DNA of 6,637 bases, taken from positions 1 through 6,637 of the forward strand of contig JAUNWC010000090.1 of NCBI GenBank assembly GCA_030540495.1. Direction: 5' to 3'. The notes under the pieces are model-generated. The model saw only the letters and a program-made list of their open reading frames with translations. It was not told the DNA's origin and ran no database searches. Position 1 is the stretch's first letter. Each line of letters starts with the position of its first letter. Positions 1 to 6,614 of the stretch are shown here, piece by piece. The stretch comes from Bacteroidota bacterium (GTDB lineage: Bacteria > Bacteroidota > Bacteroidia > Bacteroidales > P3). The translations under genes were made by a program, and so were the position numbers.

Positions 1-1115
1 TATTGTTTTGGTTGGCTCTTTTTCAAGTATTTACTTATCTATTAACTTATCTAAGAAGTAATATTTCTGCCCTTTTGCTATTTAAAACGGATTCTATTCT
101 ATCTGTCTTAGACAAAAGTCTTACCATAATTTTTTGTTCCATTCTTCTTTGGACTAACTTTCTGAAAACAGAGTTTAGGGTAGAATACTTTGTTTATGTT
201 CAAGTATTGAGTTTGTTTTTAACCATGATAGTTGCTCTTATCATAGTTTTGAGAAAAACAGGCTTTGTTCCTTTGGTTTGGGATACAAAATTCAATATTC
301 TTATTCTAAAATACGGGCTTCCTTTTGCAATACTTAGTCTGCTGATGGCTTTTTACAACAAAATAGATAGCGTTCTTTTGGAAAGGTTGCTTGACGATAA
401 TGGAATTGCTTCTGGTATTTATGCAGCGGGTTTTAGATTAGTAGATTCTGCAAATATGGTTTCCTATCTTTTTTCTGTAATACTTTTGCCTTTGTTTGCC
501 AAACTTATAAAAGACAAAGCCGATATAAAAGGAATTTTAAAAATATCTTCTCATCTTTTGTTGCTTGTTAGCGTTTGTTTTGCTATTGTCTCGTTTTTGT
601 ATTCCGAAGAATTAATGTCCTTGCTATACAACAAAAATATAGAGCAAAGTGCTTCAGTATATAGAATACTATGTTTTTGCTTTATTCCTATTTCTGCTAC
701 CTATGTTTTTGGCACTTTGCTTACAGCGAACGGCTCTTTGAAATACTTGAATATTGTAGCCGGTTTTGGTATGCTTATCAATATAGTTCTCAACCTTCTT
801 TTGATACCAAATTATAGGGAAGATGGCTCAGCAATGGCTTCTCTAACAGCACAAAGTATAACCGCTATTTTGCAAATAATTTTGGTGCTTAGAATATTTG
901 TGATAAAATTTAATTGGAAATATGTTTTGCAACTTGTTTTCTTTGTTCTTTGTATGCTAATTTCGTGTTTATTAATTTATAACATAAGTATTGGTTGGAT
1001 AACAAGAATATTGATAAGCGGAGCGATGGCTATAGGCTTGTCTTTTGTCTTTAGGGTATTTGACCCAAAAGAATTATTGTCCTTTGTTAGCCAAAGCATC
1101 AAAGAAAGAAAATAA
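1..1115 (+). CDS. Wzx-type polysaccharide flippase, C-terminal part (5' end outside window)
   Basis: Integral membrane protein, probably of the MOP superfamily (Wzx/MATE-like) that flips lipid-linked glycan units across the inner membrane. About 370 residues are visible and almost all are hydrophobic helices separated by short charged loops, roughly ten to eleven membrane segments. A typical family stretch is the one with ILKYGLPFAI followed by NKIDSVLLERLL and GIYAAGFRL, where the flippases have a conserved segment before the paired 'Y..A.R' helix. Full-length members are usually near 450-500 residues, so roughly 100 N-terminal residues are missing. The reading frame is open to the left edge, so the TTG at base 3 should not be taken as the start. 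The protein ends in a short basic tail (SIKERK), expected to be cytoplasmic. The next gene is a glycosyltransferase, which fits a surface polysaccharide locus. The substrate cannot be told from sequence; teichuronic-type or O-antigen exporters are alternatives. Confidence 0.85.
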   Translation, partial: LFWLALFQVFTYLLTYLRSNISALLLFKTDSILSVLDKSLTIIFCSILLWTNFLKTEFRVEYFVYVQVLSLFLTMIVALIIVLRKTGFVPLVWDTKFNILILKYGLPFAILSLLMAFYNKIDSVLLERLLDDNGIASGIYAAGFRLVDSANMVSYLFSVILLPLFAKLIKDKADIKGILKISSHLLLLVSVCFAIVSFLYSEELMSLLYNKNIEQSASVYRILCFCFIPISATYVFGTLLTANGSLKYLNIVAGFGMLINIVLNLLLIPNYREDGSAMASLTAQSITAILQIILVLRIFVIKFNWKYVLQLVFFVLCMLISCLLIYNISIGWITRILISGAMAIGLSFVFRVFDPKELLSFVSQSIKERK

Positions 1116-1170
1116 AGAAAAGAAAAAATATATTTTGCCTTTCTGCGTTTGTATAGAAAAATTTATAGTA

Positions 1171-2298
1171 GTGAGAATAGGAGTCAATACACGTTTGCTT
1201 TTGAAAGACAGGTTGGAAGGTATAGGATATTTTACCTTTCAGATACTTAAAAGAATAACGACTTGGCACAAAGATATAGAATTTTACTTTTTCTTTGACC
1301 GTCCATACGATGCGGACTTTGTTTTTTCTTCAAATGTTAAGCCCATAGTGTTACCTTTGCAGTCAAGACACCCTGTACTTTGGAAAATATATTTTGATTT
1401 TCTTTTACCCATTTATTGCAAAAAGTATAAAATAGACTTGTTTTTTTCTCCCGAAAACTATTTGCCAAAGGTGGATATACCAACAATTTGCACTGTGCAT
1501 GATTTGAATTTTATGCACAATGATGCTTTTATAGGTAATGCTATGCACCAGAAATATTATTTGAAATATTTTCCTAAGAATGCTATTAAAGCAAGTAGTA
1601 TAGCAACCGTATCAGAATATAGCAAACAAGATATAATAAAAACTTTGGGTATAGAGGAAGAAAAAATAACAGTTGTTTATTCGGCTGCCAATGCTTGTTT
1701 TGACTCTTGTACTAATGTTGATATACAAGCAATTAAGCAAAAATATACACAAGGCGAAGACTATTTTTATTTTGTAGGTGCTATTTCTAAGAGGAAAAAT
1801 CTTGAGGGAATTTTCTCAGCCTTTGATATATTTAAGCAAGAGAACTTAAACAACAAAACCAAACTTGTAATAATAGGTAATAAAAAATGGTGGAAAGGAG
1901 ATATAGAGCAGGCTTATAATATAATGAAACATAAGGATGAGGTTGTTTTTACAGGACGAATCTCTTCTGAGGAAATATCAAAAATAGCACAAGGGTCAAT
2001 AGGTTTGGTGTTTCCTTCTTTCTTTGAGGGTTTTGGAGTACCTATAATAGAGGCTTTTCAAAACAATACTGCCGTTATAACTTCCAACAACACCTCTTTG
2101 ATAGAAATAGCCTCAGATGCCGCTCTTTTAATAGACCCATATAACAACAATGCAATAGCCAAAGCCATGACAACTTTGTATAATAACCCATCTCTAAGAC
2201 AAGAACTTATAGAAAAAGGCAAACAAAGGGCAAAGTTCTTTACTTGGGACAAAACAGCACAAAGAATATGGAGCATAATAGAAAAATACAAGCAATAG
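1171..2298 (+). CDS. GT4-family glycosyltransferase (GT-B fold)
   Basis: Cytoplasmic retaining glycosyltransferase expected to transfer a sugar from a nucleotide-sugar donor (NDP-hexose, often GDP-mannose in similar proteins) to a growing glycan. The 375-residue length is normal. The N-terminal acceptor domain starts MRIGVNTR and has the glycine loop LEGIGYF (about 15-21), then TVHDLNF (108-114) and ATVSEYSK (145-152). The C-terminal donor domain has GAISKRKNL (203-211) with the basic phosphate-binding residues, FTGRIS (260-265), and the EX7E signature EGFGVPIIE with glutamates 286 and 294. The GTG start is chosen because the family's first beta strand begins exactly there; the open frame runs upstream into the flippase gene, but it has no ATG and its translation there is low-complexity lysine-rich sequence. 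It lies 55 bp after the flippase gene and overlaps murF. Donor, acceptor and linkage are not predictable here. Confidence 0.9.
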   Translation: MRIGVNTRLLLKDRLEGIGYFTFQILKRITTWHKDIEFYFFFDRPYDADFVFSSNVKPIVLPLQSRHPVLWKIYFDFLLPIYCKKYKIDLFFSPENYLPKVDIPTICTVHDLNFMHNDAFIGNAMHQKYYLKYFPKNAIKASSIATVSEYSKQDIIKTLGIEEEKITVVYSAANACFDSCTNVDIQAIKQKYTQGEDYFYFVGAISKRKNLEGIFSAFDIFKQENLNNKTKLVIIGNKKWWKGDIEQAYNIMKHKDEVVFTGRISSEEISKIAQGSIGLVFPSFFEGFGVPIIEAFQNNTAVITSNNTSLIEIASDAALLIDPYNNNAIAKAMTTLYNNPSLRQELIEKGKQRAKFFTWDKTAQRIWSIIEKYKQ

Positions 2299-3587
2299 AC
2301 GAGAAACTTCTATCCAAGGTGATGAATGTTTTTTCTTCTTCGTTGGACATAACAACGGATTCAAGAAAAGTTAAGCAGGGTAGTATATTTGTTGCCCTCA
2401 AAGGCGAGAACTTCAATGGCAATAGTTTTTCTTTGCAAGCTTTAGAGAGCGGGGCAAGTTTAGTAATAATAGACGAGGAGGATTTCTTTATAGACCAAAG
2501 AACCATAGTAGTGGAGAATAGTCTTTTGTTTTTGCAAAAATTTGCCAACTATTATAGAAAAACTTTTTCTATTCCTTTTCTTGCCATAAGTGGCACTAAT
2601 GGCAAGACCACAACCAAAGAACTGATTTCAACAGTATTGCAACAAAAATACGAGGTTTTTGCAACTTTTGGCAATCTTAACAATCAAATAGGAGTACCTT
2701 TGAGTCTATTGTCCATAAAGAAAGATTGTCAAATAGCGGTTATAGAAATGGGAGCCTCTCATATTGGAGATATTGATGAGTTGTGTCAAATAGCCGAGCC
2801 TACTTGTTGTTTGCTAACCAATGTAGGCACTGCTCACATAGAGGGTTTTGGCTCTATGGAAGGAGTTTTGCAAACAAAGACAGAGTTATATAAATATGTA
2901 AATAGAAAAGGAGGAAAGGTTTTTGTTAATTACGATGATGAAAATCTTAGAAAACAAACACTGATAAATAAAACTACTTATTCCTTAAAAGACGAATCAG
3001 CCGATGTTTTTGCCTCAGTTATAAAAGAAGACTCGGGTTTTGCTTGTATAAAATATAAAGACATAGAAATACACTCCAACCTTGTGGGAGAATACAATGC
3101 TTATAATATTCTCTCAGCCTTAAGTGTTGCTTTGTTCTTTGAAATACCTATTGAGAAAATAAAGTATGCTATAGAAAATTACATTCCTCAAAACAATCGC
3201 TCCCAAATAGAAAGGACAAAAAATAATACACTTATATTAGATTGTTATAATGCAAATCCTTCTTCTTGTTTATCTGTTTTAAGCACTTTTGATAAAATGA
3301 AAGCCAAAGATAAGAGAGCCTTTTTTGGTGCAATGAAAGAATTGGGAGAGGTTAGCCAACAAGAACACCAAAGAATATTGGATAAATTGCTTTCTATGAA
3401 TTTACAAGAAATTATTCTTGTGGGCAAAGAATACAAAGCAATAGCCGAGCAAAGAAAAGAAGTAAAATATTTTGATACTTCTTTGCAAGCAAAGGAATAT
3501 TTAGAAGAAGAAAGGGTAACAAAATCTTTGATTCTTATAAAAGGCTCACGGAGTACTAAAATGGAGGTTCTTAGAGATGTTTTATAG
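2268..3587 (+). CDS. murF: UDP-N-acetylmuramoyl-tripeptide--D-alanyl-D-alanine ligase
   Basis: ATP-dependent cytoplasmic Mur ligase that adds D-Ala-D-Ala to UDP-MurNAc-tripeptide, the last soluble step of peptidoglycan precursor synthesis. The 439 residues show three domains. The N-terminal UDP-binding domain has TDSRKVKQGS (30-39) and ALKGENFNGN (43-52). The central ATPase domain has the P-loop GTNGKTTT (109-116), GNLNNQIGVPLS (135-146), EMGASHIGD (160-168), TNVGTAHIEGFG (184-195) and Lys204, in the position of the usual carbamylated lysine. The C-terminal domain has DCYNANPSS (325-333) and GAMKELGE (354-361); many homologues have Asp where Ala355 stands. The ATG at 2268 is chosen because it gives a normal distance to the TDSR motif; starting at the ATG at 2322 would lose the first helix. 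It overlaps the glycosyltransferase by 31 nt and anmK by 11 nt, suggesting translational coupling. Confidence 0.96.
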   Translation: MEHNRKIQAIDEKLLSKVMNVFSSSLDITTDSRKVKQGSIFVALKGENFNGNSFSLQALESGASLVIIDEEDFFIDQRTIVVENSLLFLQKFANYYRKTFSIPFLAISGTNGKTTTKELISTVLQQKYEVFATFGNLNNQIGVPLSLLSIKKDCQIAVIEMGASHIGDIDELCQIAEPTCCLLTNVGTAHIEGFGSMEGVLQTKTELYKYVNRKGGKVFVNYDDENLRKQTLINKTTYSLKDESADVFASVIKEDSGFACIKYKDIEIHSNLVGEYNAYNILSALSVALFFEIPIEKIKYAIENYIPQNNRSQIERTKNNTLILDCYNANPSSCLSVLSTFDKMKAKDKRAFFGAMKELGEVSQQEHQRILDKLLSMNLQEIILVGKEYKAIAEQRKEVKYFDTSLQAKEYLEEERVTKSLILIKGSRSTKMEVLRDVL

Positions 3588-4626
3588 GGTTTTGGGTATG
3601 ATGTCTGGAACGTCTTTGGACGGGTTAGATTTGGCTTATTGTGAATTTGAGATAAAGGGTACTACCTGGAGTTATACCATACCCGTAGCCAAGATGATAT
3701 CATATAATAATGAACTAAGGGAAAAGATTATTGCTTGCGAAAATGCTCCTGCAGAATATTTGTCTTATATGGATTTTTATTTGGGAAAGTATTTTGGCAA
3801 AGAGGCTTATAAGTTTCTATGTGAAGAAAATTTGCAAGTAGATTTTATTGCCTCACATGGTCAAACTATTTTTCATCAACCAAGCAAAGGATATACTACA
3901 CAGATAGGCAATATTAGTTCTTTGTGTGCTGAGGCCAAACAAACGGTAGTGGGAGATTTTAGAGCCTTAGATGTAGCATTAGGAGGACAAGGTGCTCCTT
4001 TGGTTCCTTTGGGAGATAGGATTTTATTCAAGGAATATTCCTCTTGTCTTAACCTTGGAGGTTTTTCAAACATATCTTTTGAAATGGAGGACAAACGCAT
4101 AGCATACGATATTTGTCCGGTTAATATGGTTATCAATTATTTGGCAAACTTTGGTGGAATGATTTTTGATGATAAAGGCTCTATGGCAAGACAAGGAAAA
4201 ATAAATATAGAATTACTCAACACCCTCAATTCTTTGCCTTATTATGCAAAGGATGAAAAGAAATCTTTGGGCAAGGAATGGGTAAAAAGTCAGATATTTC
4301 CGATTTTGGAAAACAGCCCTTTGAATTATAAAGATTTGCTTGCCACTTATACGGAGCATATTTCAATGCAAATGGCTAAACATATAAAAGGTAAATGTTT
4401 GTTAAGTGGGGGAGGAGCATATAATGATTTTCTTGTAGAAAGATTAAGGGAAAAAACGGAAACCGAGATAATTATTCCAGACAAGAAAACCATAGATTTC
4501 AAAGAGGCATTGATTTTTGCCTTTTTGGGAGTAAAAAGAGTAAGAAAGGAAATAAATTGTCTTGCTTCTGTCACAAGAGCAAAGCAGGACTCTTGCTCTG
4601 GCAATATAGCTTATTGGAAAAATTAG
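3577..4626 (+). CDS. anmK: Anhydro-N-acetylmuramic acid kinase
   Basis: Cytoplasmic sugar kinase of the ASKHA fold that opens the 1,6-anhydro ring of anhydro-MurNAc and phosphorylates it to MurNAc-6-phosphate, feeding cell-wall recycling (usually followed by MurQ, not seen here). Length, 349 residues, is close to characterised family members. Signature motifs are GMMSGTSLDGLD (7-18), ASHGQTIFHQP (92-102), TQIGN (108-112), DFRALDVALGGQGAPLVP (127-144), NLGGFSNIS (159-167), DICPVN (178-183) and LLSGGGAYN (275-283). From memory of the Pseudomonas enzyme, Asp178 aligns with the catalytic base, so the protein looks active. The familiar D-x-GPGN-xxx-D pattern is DICPVNMVIN here, with Cys, Val and Asn substitutions that I believe are typical of Bacteroidota. 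The ATG sits inside the last codons of murF (11-nt overlap), so the two genes for making and recycling MurNAc units are probably translated together. Confidence 0.95.
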   Translation: MFYRVLGMMSGTSLDGLDLAYCEFEIKGTTWSYTIPVAKMISYNNELREKIIACENAPAEYLSYMDFYLGKYFGKEAYKFLCEENLQVDFIASHGQTIFHQPSKGYTTQIGNISSLCAEAKQTVVGDFRALDVALGGQGAPLVPLGDRILFKEYSSCLNLGGFSNISFEMEDKRIAYDICPVNMVINYLANFGGMIFDDKGSMARQGKINIELLNTLNSLPYYAKDEKKSLGKEWVKSQIFPILENSPLNYKDLLATYTEHISMQMAKHIKGKCLLSGGGAYNDFLVERLREKTETEIIIPDKKTIDFKEALIFAFLGVKRVRKEINCLASVTRAKQDSCSGNIAYWKN

Positions 4627-4654
4627 AAAAAAATAAATAAAAATATATAGAAAA

Positions 4655-5224
4655 ATGAAAAGATTAGTTGTACTGATAATGATGGTAGGTTTAGCGGGAC
4701 TGCCATCTTTTGCACAAAAGCAATTATCAAAAAAAACCTCTGTTGAGAATCCCAAAACTCAAAACATAGAAAAAAGACAACTTGACCCCGAGCAAATGAT
4801 AAAAATGCACGAAATGGAGTTGGAGAAAAAACTCAATGTAATACAAAAAGAACTATTCTTAGACAAGGAGGCTATGGAGAGGTTTGGGAAGGTTTATAGA
4901 GAATACGATAGACAAGTATTCCAAATAAATATCAAACAACAAGAAATTCAAAACGAGGTCTATAAAAACTATATTCAAGACGAGAGAAATATGCAAAGAC
5001 TTGATGTCTTAAAATTAAAAGAGGAAGATGCCGAGAAACTCTTAAAACAAAATATTGAAGCAGAAAAACAAACTTTTGATTTGACACAAAGGTATAACGA
5101 GGTTTTTGGACAAATACTTTCTTATCAACAAATGCTAAAACTAAGAGAAGTAGAGAAACATTTTTCTCTAAGACAAGAGCAAGATAGAACTCGTATAAGA
5201 CCAGAAAAACATTTATCAAAATAA
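4655..5224 (+). CDS. Secreted helical protein, Spy/CpxP-like (tentative)
   Basis: No firm family recognised. The 189-residue protein has a clear signal peptide: basic MKR, hydrophobic core LVVLIMMVGLAGLP, and a signal peptidase I site after SFA (residue 20), so it should be periplasmic. A polar linker follows (about 21-45), then one long, charged, almost glycine-free region (46-175) predicted to be alpha-helical or coiled coil, rich in Glu, Lys and Gln. The pattern 'ELFLDKEAMERFGKVYREYDRQ' split as KELFLDKEAMERF then YREYDRQ, and later LSYQQMLKLREVEKHF, resembles small Bacteroidota periplasmic proteins related to Spy/CpxP (LTxxQ-like), which act in envelope stress or chaperoning. This is inference only. 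It follows anmK by 28 bp of A-rich DNA without a Shine-Dalgarno sequence, usual for the phylum. The ATG at 4655 fits the signal peptide exactly. It is probably in the same transcript as its neighbours. Confidence 0.8.
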   Translation: MKRLVVLIMMVGLAGLPSFAQKQLSKKTSVENPKTQNIEKRQLDPEQMIKMHEMELEKKLNVIQKELFLDKEAMERFGKVYREYDRQVFQINIKQQEIQNEVYKNYIQDERNMQRLDVLKLKEEDAEKLLKQNIEAEKQTFDLTQRYNEVFGQILSYQQMLKLREVEKHFSLRQEQDRTRIRPEKHLSK

Positions 5225-5239
5225 AAATTCTTATAAGTT

Positions 5240-6010
5240 TTGACCTTAGCAACTATAATAATATTAATAGGGTTTATAAACACTCTTTCTGCAGGTGGAA
5301 CCATAGTTAGCATTGCTTTGTATTTGGCTATGGGTTTGCCTGCACAAGGAGCCAATGCTGTCAATAGAGTTGGAGTTCTTTTGCAGGATGCTTTTGGCTC
5401 TGCGTTGTTCTTAAAGCAAGGGCTTTTTAAAATCAAAGAAGTAATCCCTTATTCCATCCCTGTAATGTTAGGAGCATTGTTTGGCTCTTTGGTGGCAATT
5501 ACCATAAGCGAAAAAGTATTTTCTATTTGTTTGGGAATAATTCTTTTGGTTATGATAGTATTTCTTTTTGTGCAAGAAAGATATTCCCAAAAGGCCGAGA
5601 GAAAACTTTCTTTGAAAGAATATTGTCTTTACTTTCCCATCTTTGTGGCTATAGGTTTTTATGGAGGTTTTGTACAAGCGGGCACAGGTTTTCTAATCAT
5701 AGCCGCTCTTAGTATGATACTCGGCTATGATATGATAAAAACAGCAGCAGTTAAACTCTTCATAATATTTTTATATACCACTGTTGCTATCAGTGTTTTC
5801 TTTATTAGAGGTTCGGTAGAAATGAATTATTGGCTCTATGGACTTATACATTCCATAGGAATGATAATAGGCACTTGGATAGCAGGCAAATATGCCTTGA
5901 AAAAAGGAGAAGGCTTTATAAGAATTATAATTATTGTGGTAATAATCATTACGGCTCTTAATTTGTTTGGAATACTTGATTTGCAAAAAATATTTCAATA
6001 CTTTTTATAA
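5240..6010 (+). CDS. TauE/SafE-family membrane transporter
   Basis: Inner-membrane protein of the TauE/SafE (DUF81) family, whose characterised members export sulfite, sulfoacetate or related organosulfur anions; most members have no proven substrate. The 256 residues carry about seven to eight hydrophobic segments in two related halves. The first half has GFINTLSAGGT (11-21) and GLPAQGANAVNR (32-43), the family's N-terminal signature. The second half has GFYGGFVQAGTGF (139-151) and LGYDMIKTAAVKLF (161-174). The start is a TTG at 5240: a TAA in the same frame at 5234-5236 blocks any longer protein, and the first in-frame ATG (codon 31) would remove the first signature helix. It starts 15 bp after the previous stop, so it is probably the last gene of the transcript, ending before the hairpin at 6062. 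No neighbouring sulfur-metabolism gene supports a substrate. Confidence 0.88.
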   Translation: MTLATIIILIGFINTLSAGGTIVSIALYLAMGLPAQGANAVNRVGVLLQDAFGSALFLKQGLFKIKEVIPYSIPVMLGALFGSLVAITISEKVFSICLGIILLVMIVFLFVQERYSQKAERKLSLKEYCLYFPIFVAIGFYGGFVQAGTGFLIIAALSMILGYDMIKTAAVKLFIIFLYTTVAISVFFIRGSVEMNYWLYGLIHSIGMIIGTWIAGKYALKKGEGFIRIIIIVVIIITALNLFGILDLQKIFQYFL

Positions 6011-6061
6011 CTTTCTATCTCCATTATATAAATTTATCTTAACCTAAACCGATATAATAAA

Positions 6062-6095
6062 AAAAAAGAGAAAGTTTTCTCACTTTCTCTTTTTT
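6062..6095. terminator. Bidirectional intrinsic terminator between the + strand operon and ssrA
   Basis: The arms 6062-6074 and 6083-6095 are perfectly complementary over 13 bp, with the core GAGAAAG/CTTTCTC and an A/T extension, around an 8-nt loop. Read on the + strand the hairpin is followed by the T run at its base; read on the - strand the A run at 6059-6067 becomes a T run. It lies 51 bp after the transporter stop codon and 4 bp beyond the mature 3' end of tmRNA, so it can serve both convergent transcripts. Confidence 0.85.
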
Positions 6096-6099
6096 GTAG

Positions 6100-6507
6100 T
6101 GGACCTGCAGGGATTCGAACCCTGGTCCAAACAAGAAACCCTCAAGTTTTCTACATGCTTATTTTGTCTTTGATTGTAGAAAAAGAACAAGCGACAAACA
6201 ACTTTTTTCTTTTCTTAGTCTTTGAAAAATTTCATCAAAGTTTAAAGACATCCCTTTGACTAAACCTTTGAATCGATGCACCCCGCAAAGTTAGAAAACA
6301 CAAAAGGTTATATATGTTTTCTCGGAGCGTCTTGCTCCAATACCTTGTATCGGATAAAGAGTAACTTACTAAACCTTCGGTTACGCAGCAAGAGCGTAAT
6401 TATTTTCGCCAATTAATTTTTATGTAACTATTTATTAAAGTTAGTTGTTACCCCTAACTGCATGCTTGCCTGAACATTTACCTTGCTGTCAAAACCAACC
6501 CAAGCCC
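6100..6507 (-). ncRNA. ssrA: tmRNA (transfer-messenger RNA)
   Basis: One-piece tmRNA of about 408 nt that, with SmpB, rescues stalled ribosomes and tags the unfinished protein for proteolysis. The 5' GGGCTTG (6507-6501) pairs with the 3' CAGGTCC (6107-6101) as a 7-bp acceptor stem with two G-U pairs; the discriminator is A at 6100 and CCA is not encoded. The T arm is CAGGG-TTCGAAT-CCCTG, and the D-region GGTTTTGACAGC follows the 5' strand. A P2 helix joins GCATGC (6465-6460) with GCATGT (6158-6153). Pseudoknot 1 precedes the tag: GTTAG (6458-6454) with CTAAC (6444-6440), and GTAAC (6451-6447) with GTTAC (6428-6424). Further hairpins lie between the tag and P2, including GGAGC/GCTCC and AGAAAAC/GTTTTCT. 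The 5' end probably needs RNase P cleavage of a short leader. Confidence 0.96.
6381..6410 (-). other. ssrA: tmRNA tag-peptide reading frame (GENNYALAA)
   Basis: Reading 6410 to 6381 on the - strand gives GGC GAA AAT AAT TAC GCT CTT GCT GCG and then TAA, encoding GENNYALAA. With the alanine carried by the charged tmRNA the full tag is A-GENNYALAA. The ALAA end is the usual degradation signal read by ClpXP-type proteases, and the GEnNYALAA form is the one I associate with Bacteroidota. The frame sits just after pseudoknot 1 and before a hairpin, as in other tmRNAs, which fixes the resume codon as GGC. Confidence 0.95.
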
Positions 6508-6523
6508 GTAAATTTTCAGACTA

Positions 6524-6558
6524 CAAAATTACAAAAAAATATTTAATCATAGGACAAA
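6524..6558 (-). promoter_or_regulatory. Probable Bacteroidota-type promoter of ssrA
   Basis: On the - strand, TAATTTTG (6531-6524) matches the -7 consensus TAnnTTTG of the Bacteroidota primary sigma factor. It ends 16 nt before the mature 5' end of tmRNA, leaving room for a short leader to be removed by RNase P. A TTTG (6558-6555) lies 23 nt upstream as a possible -33 element; the usual spacing is somewhat shorter, so that half is less certain in this T-rich stretch. Confidence 0.6.
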
Positions 6559-6595
6559 AAATAGTTTTTTTATCTTTTTTTGTGAGTTATTATAG

Positions 6596-6614
6596 GTTAG
6601 CATAAGTTAGCATA
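6596..6614. repeat. Short tandem direct repeat, two copies of GTTAGCATA
   Basis: GTTAGCATA occurs at 6596-6604 and again at 6606-6614, one helical turn (10 bp) apart, with a degenerate third copy GTCGCATA at 6618-6625. The cluster lies about 90 bp upstream of the mature tmRNA 5' end. It could be a protein-binding site, a fragment of a larger repeat or array that continues past the right edge, or chance. No gene is visible here. Confidence 0.4.

Noticed and set aside
2058..2548. Two overlapping - strand open frames of 77 and 102 codons across the glycosyltransferase/murF junction
   Set aside because: They lie opposite well-supported genes, have no recognisable domain, and their composition is what the reverse of AT-rich coding sequence gives.
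3577..4626. Inactive AnmK because the DxGPGNxxxD pattern is altered
   Set aside because: The first Asp (residue 178), which I align with the catalytic base, is present and all other signature motifs are intact; the substitutions look lineage-typical.
4444..5436. Several - strand open frames of about 100 codons opposite anmK, the secreted protein and the transporter
   Set aside because: All are antisense to genes with clear motifs or a signal peptide; hydrophobic stretches in them reflect Lys/Glu-rich codons read backwards.
6100..6130. A tRNA gene suggested by the GGATTCGAACCCTGGTCC-like T-arm
   Set aside because: No anticodon arm or D arm lies at tRNA distance; the partner acceptor strand is about 400 nt away with a tag frame and pseudoknots between, so this is the tmRNA 3' end.
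6011..6130. Integration site of a mobile element at the ssrA 3' end
   Set aside because: tmRNA 3' ends are common integration targets, but no integrase gene and no second copy of the 3' end was seen in the window; only a terminator and the operon end adjoin it.
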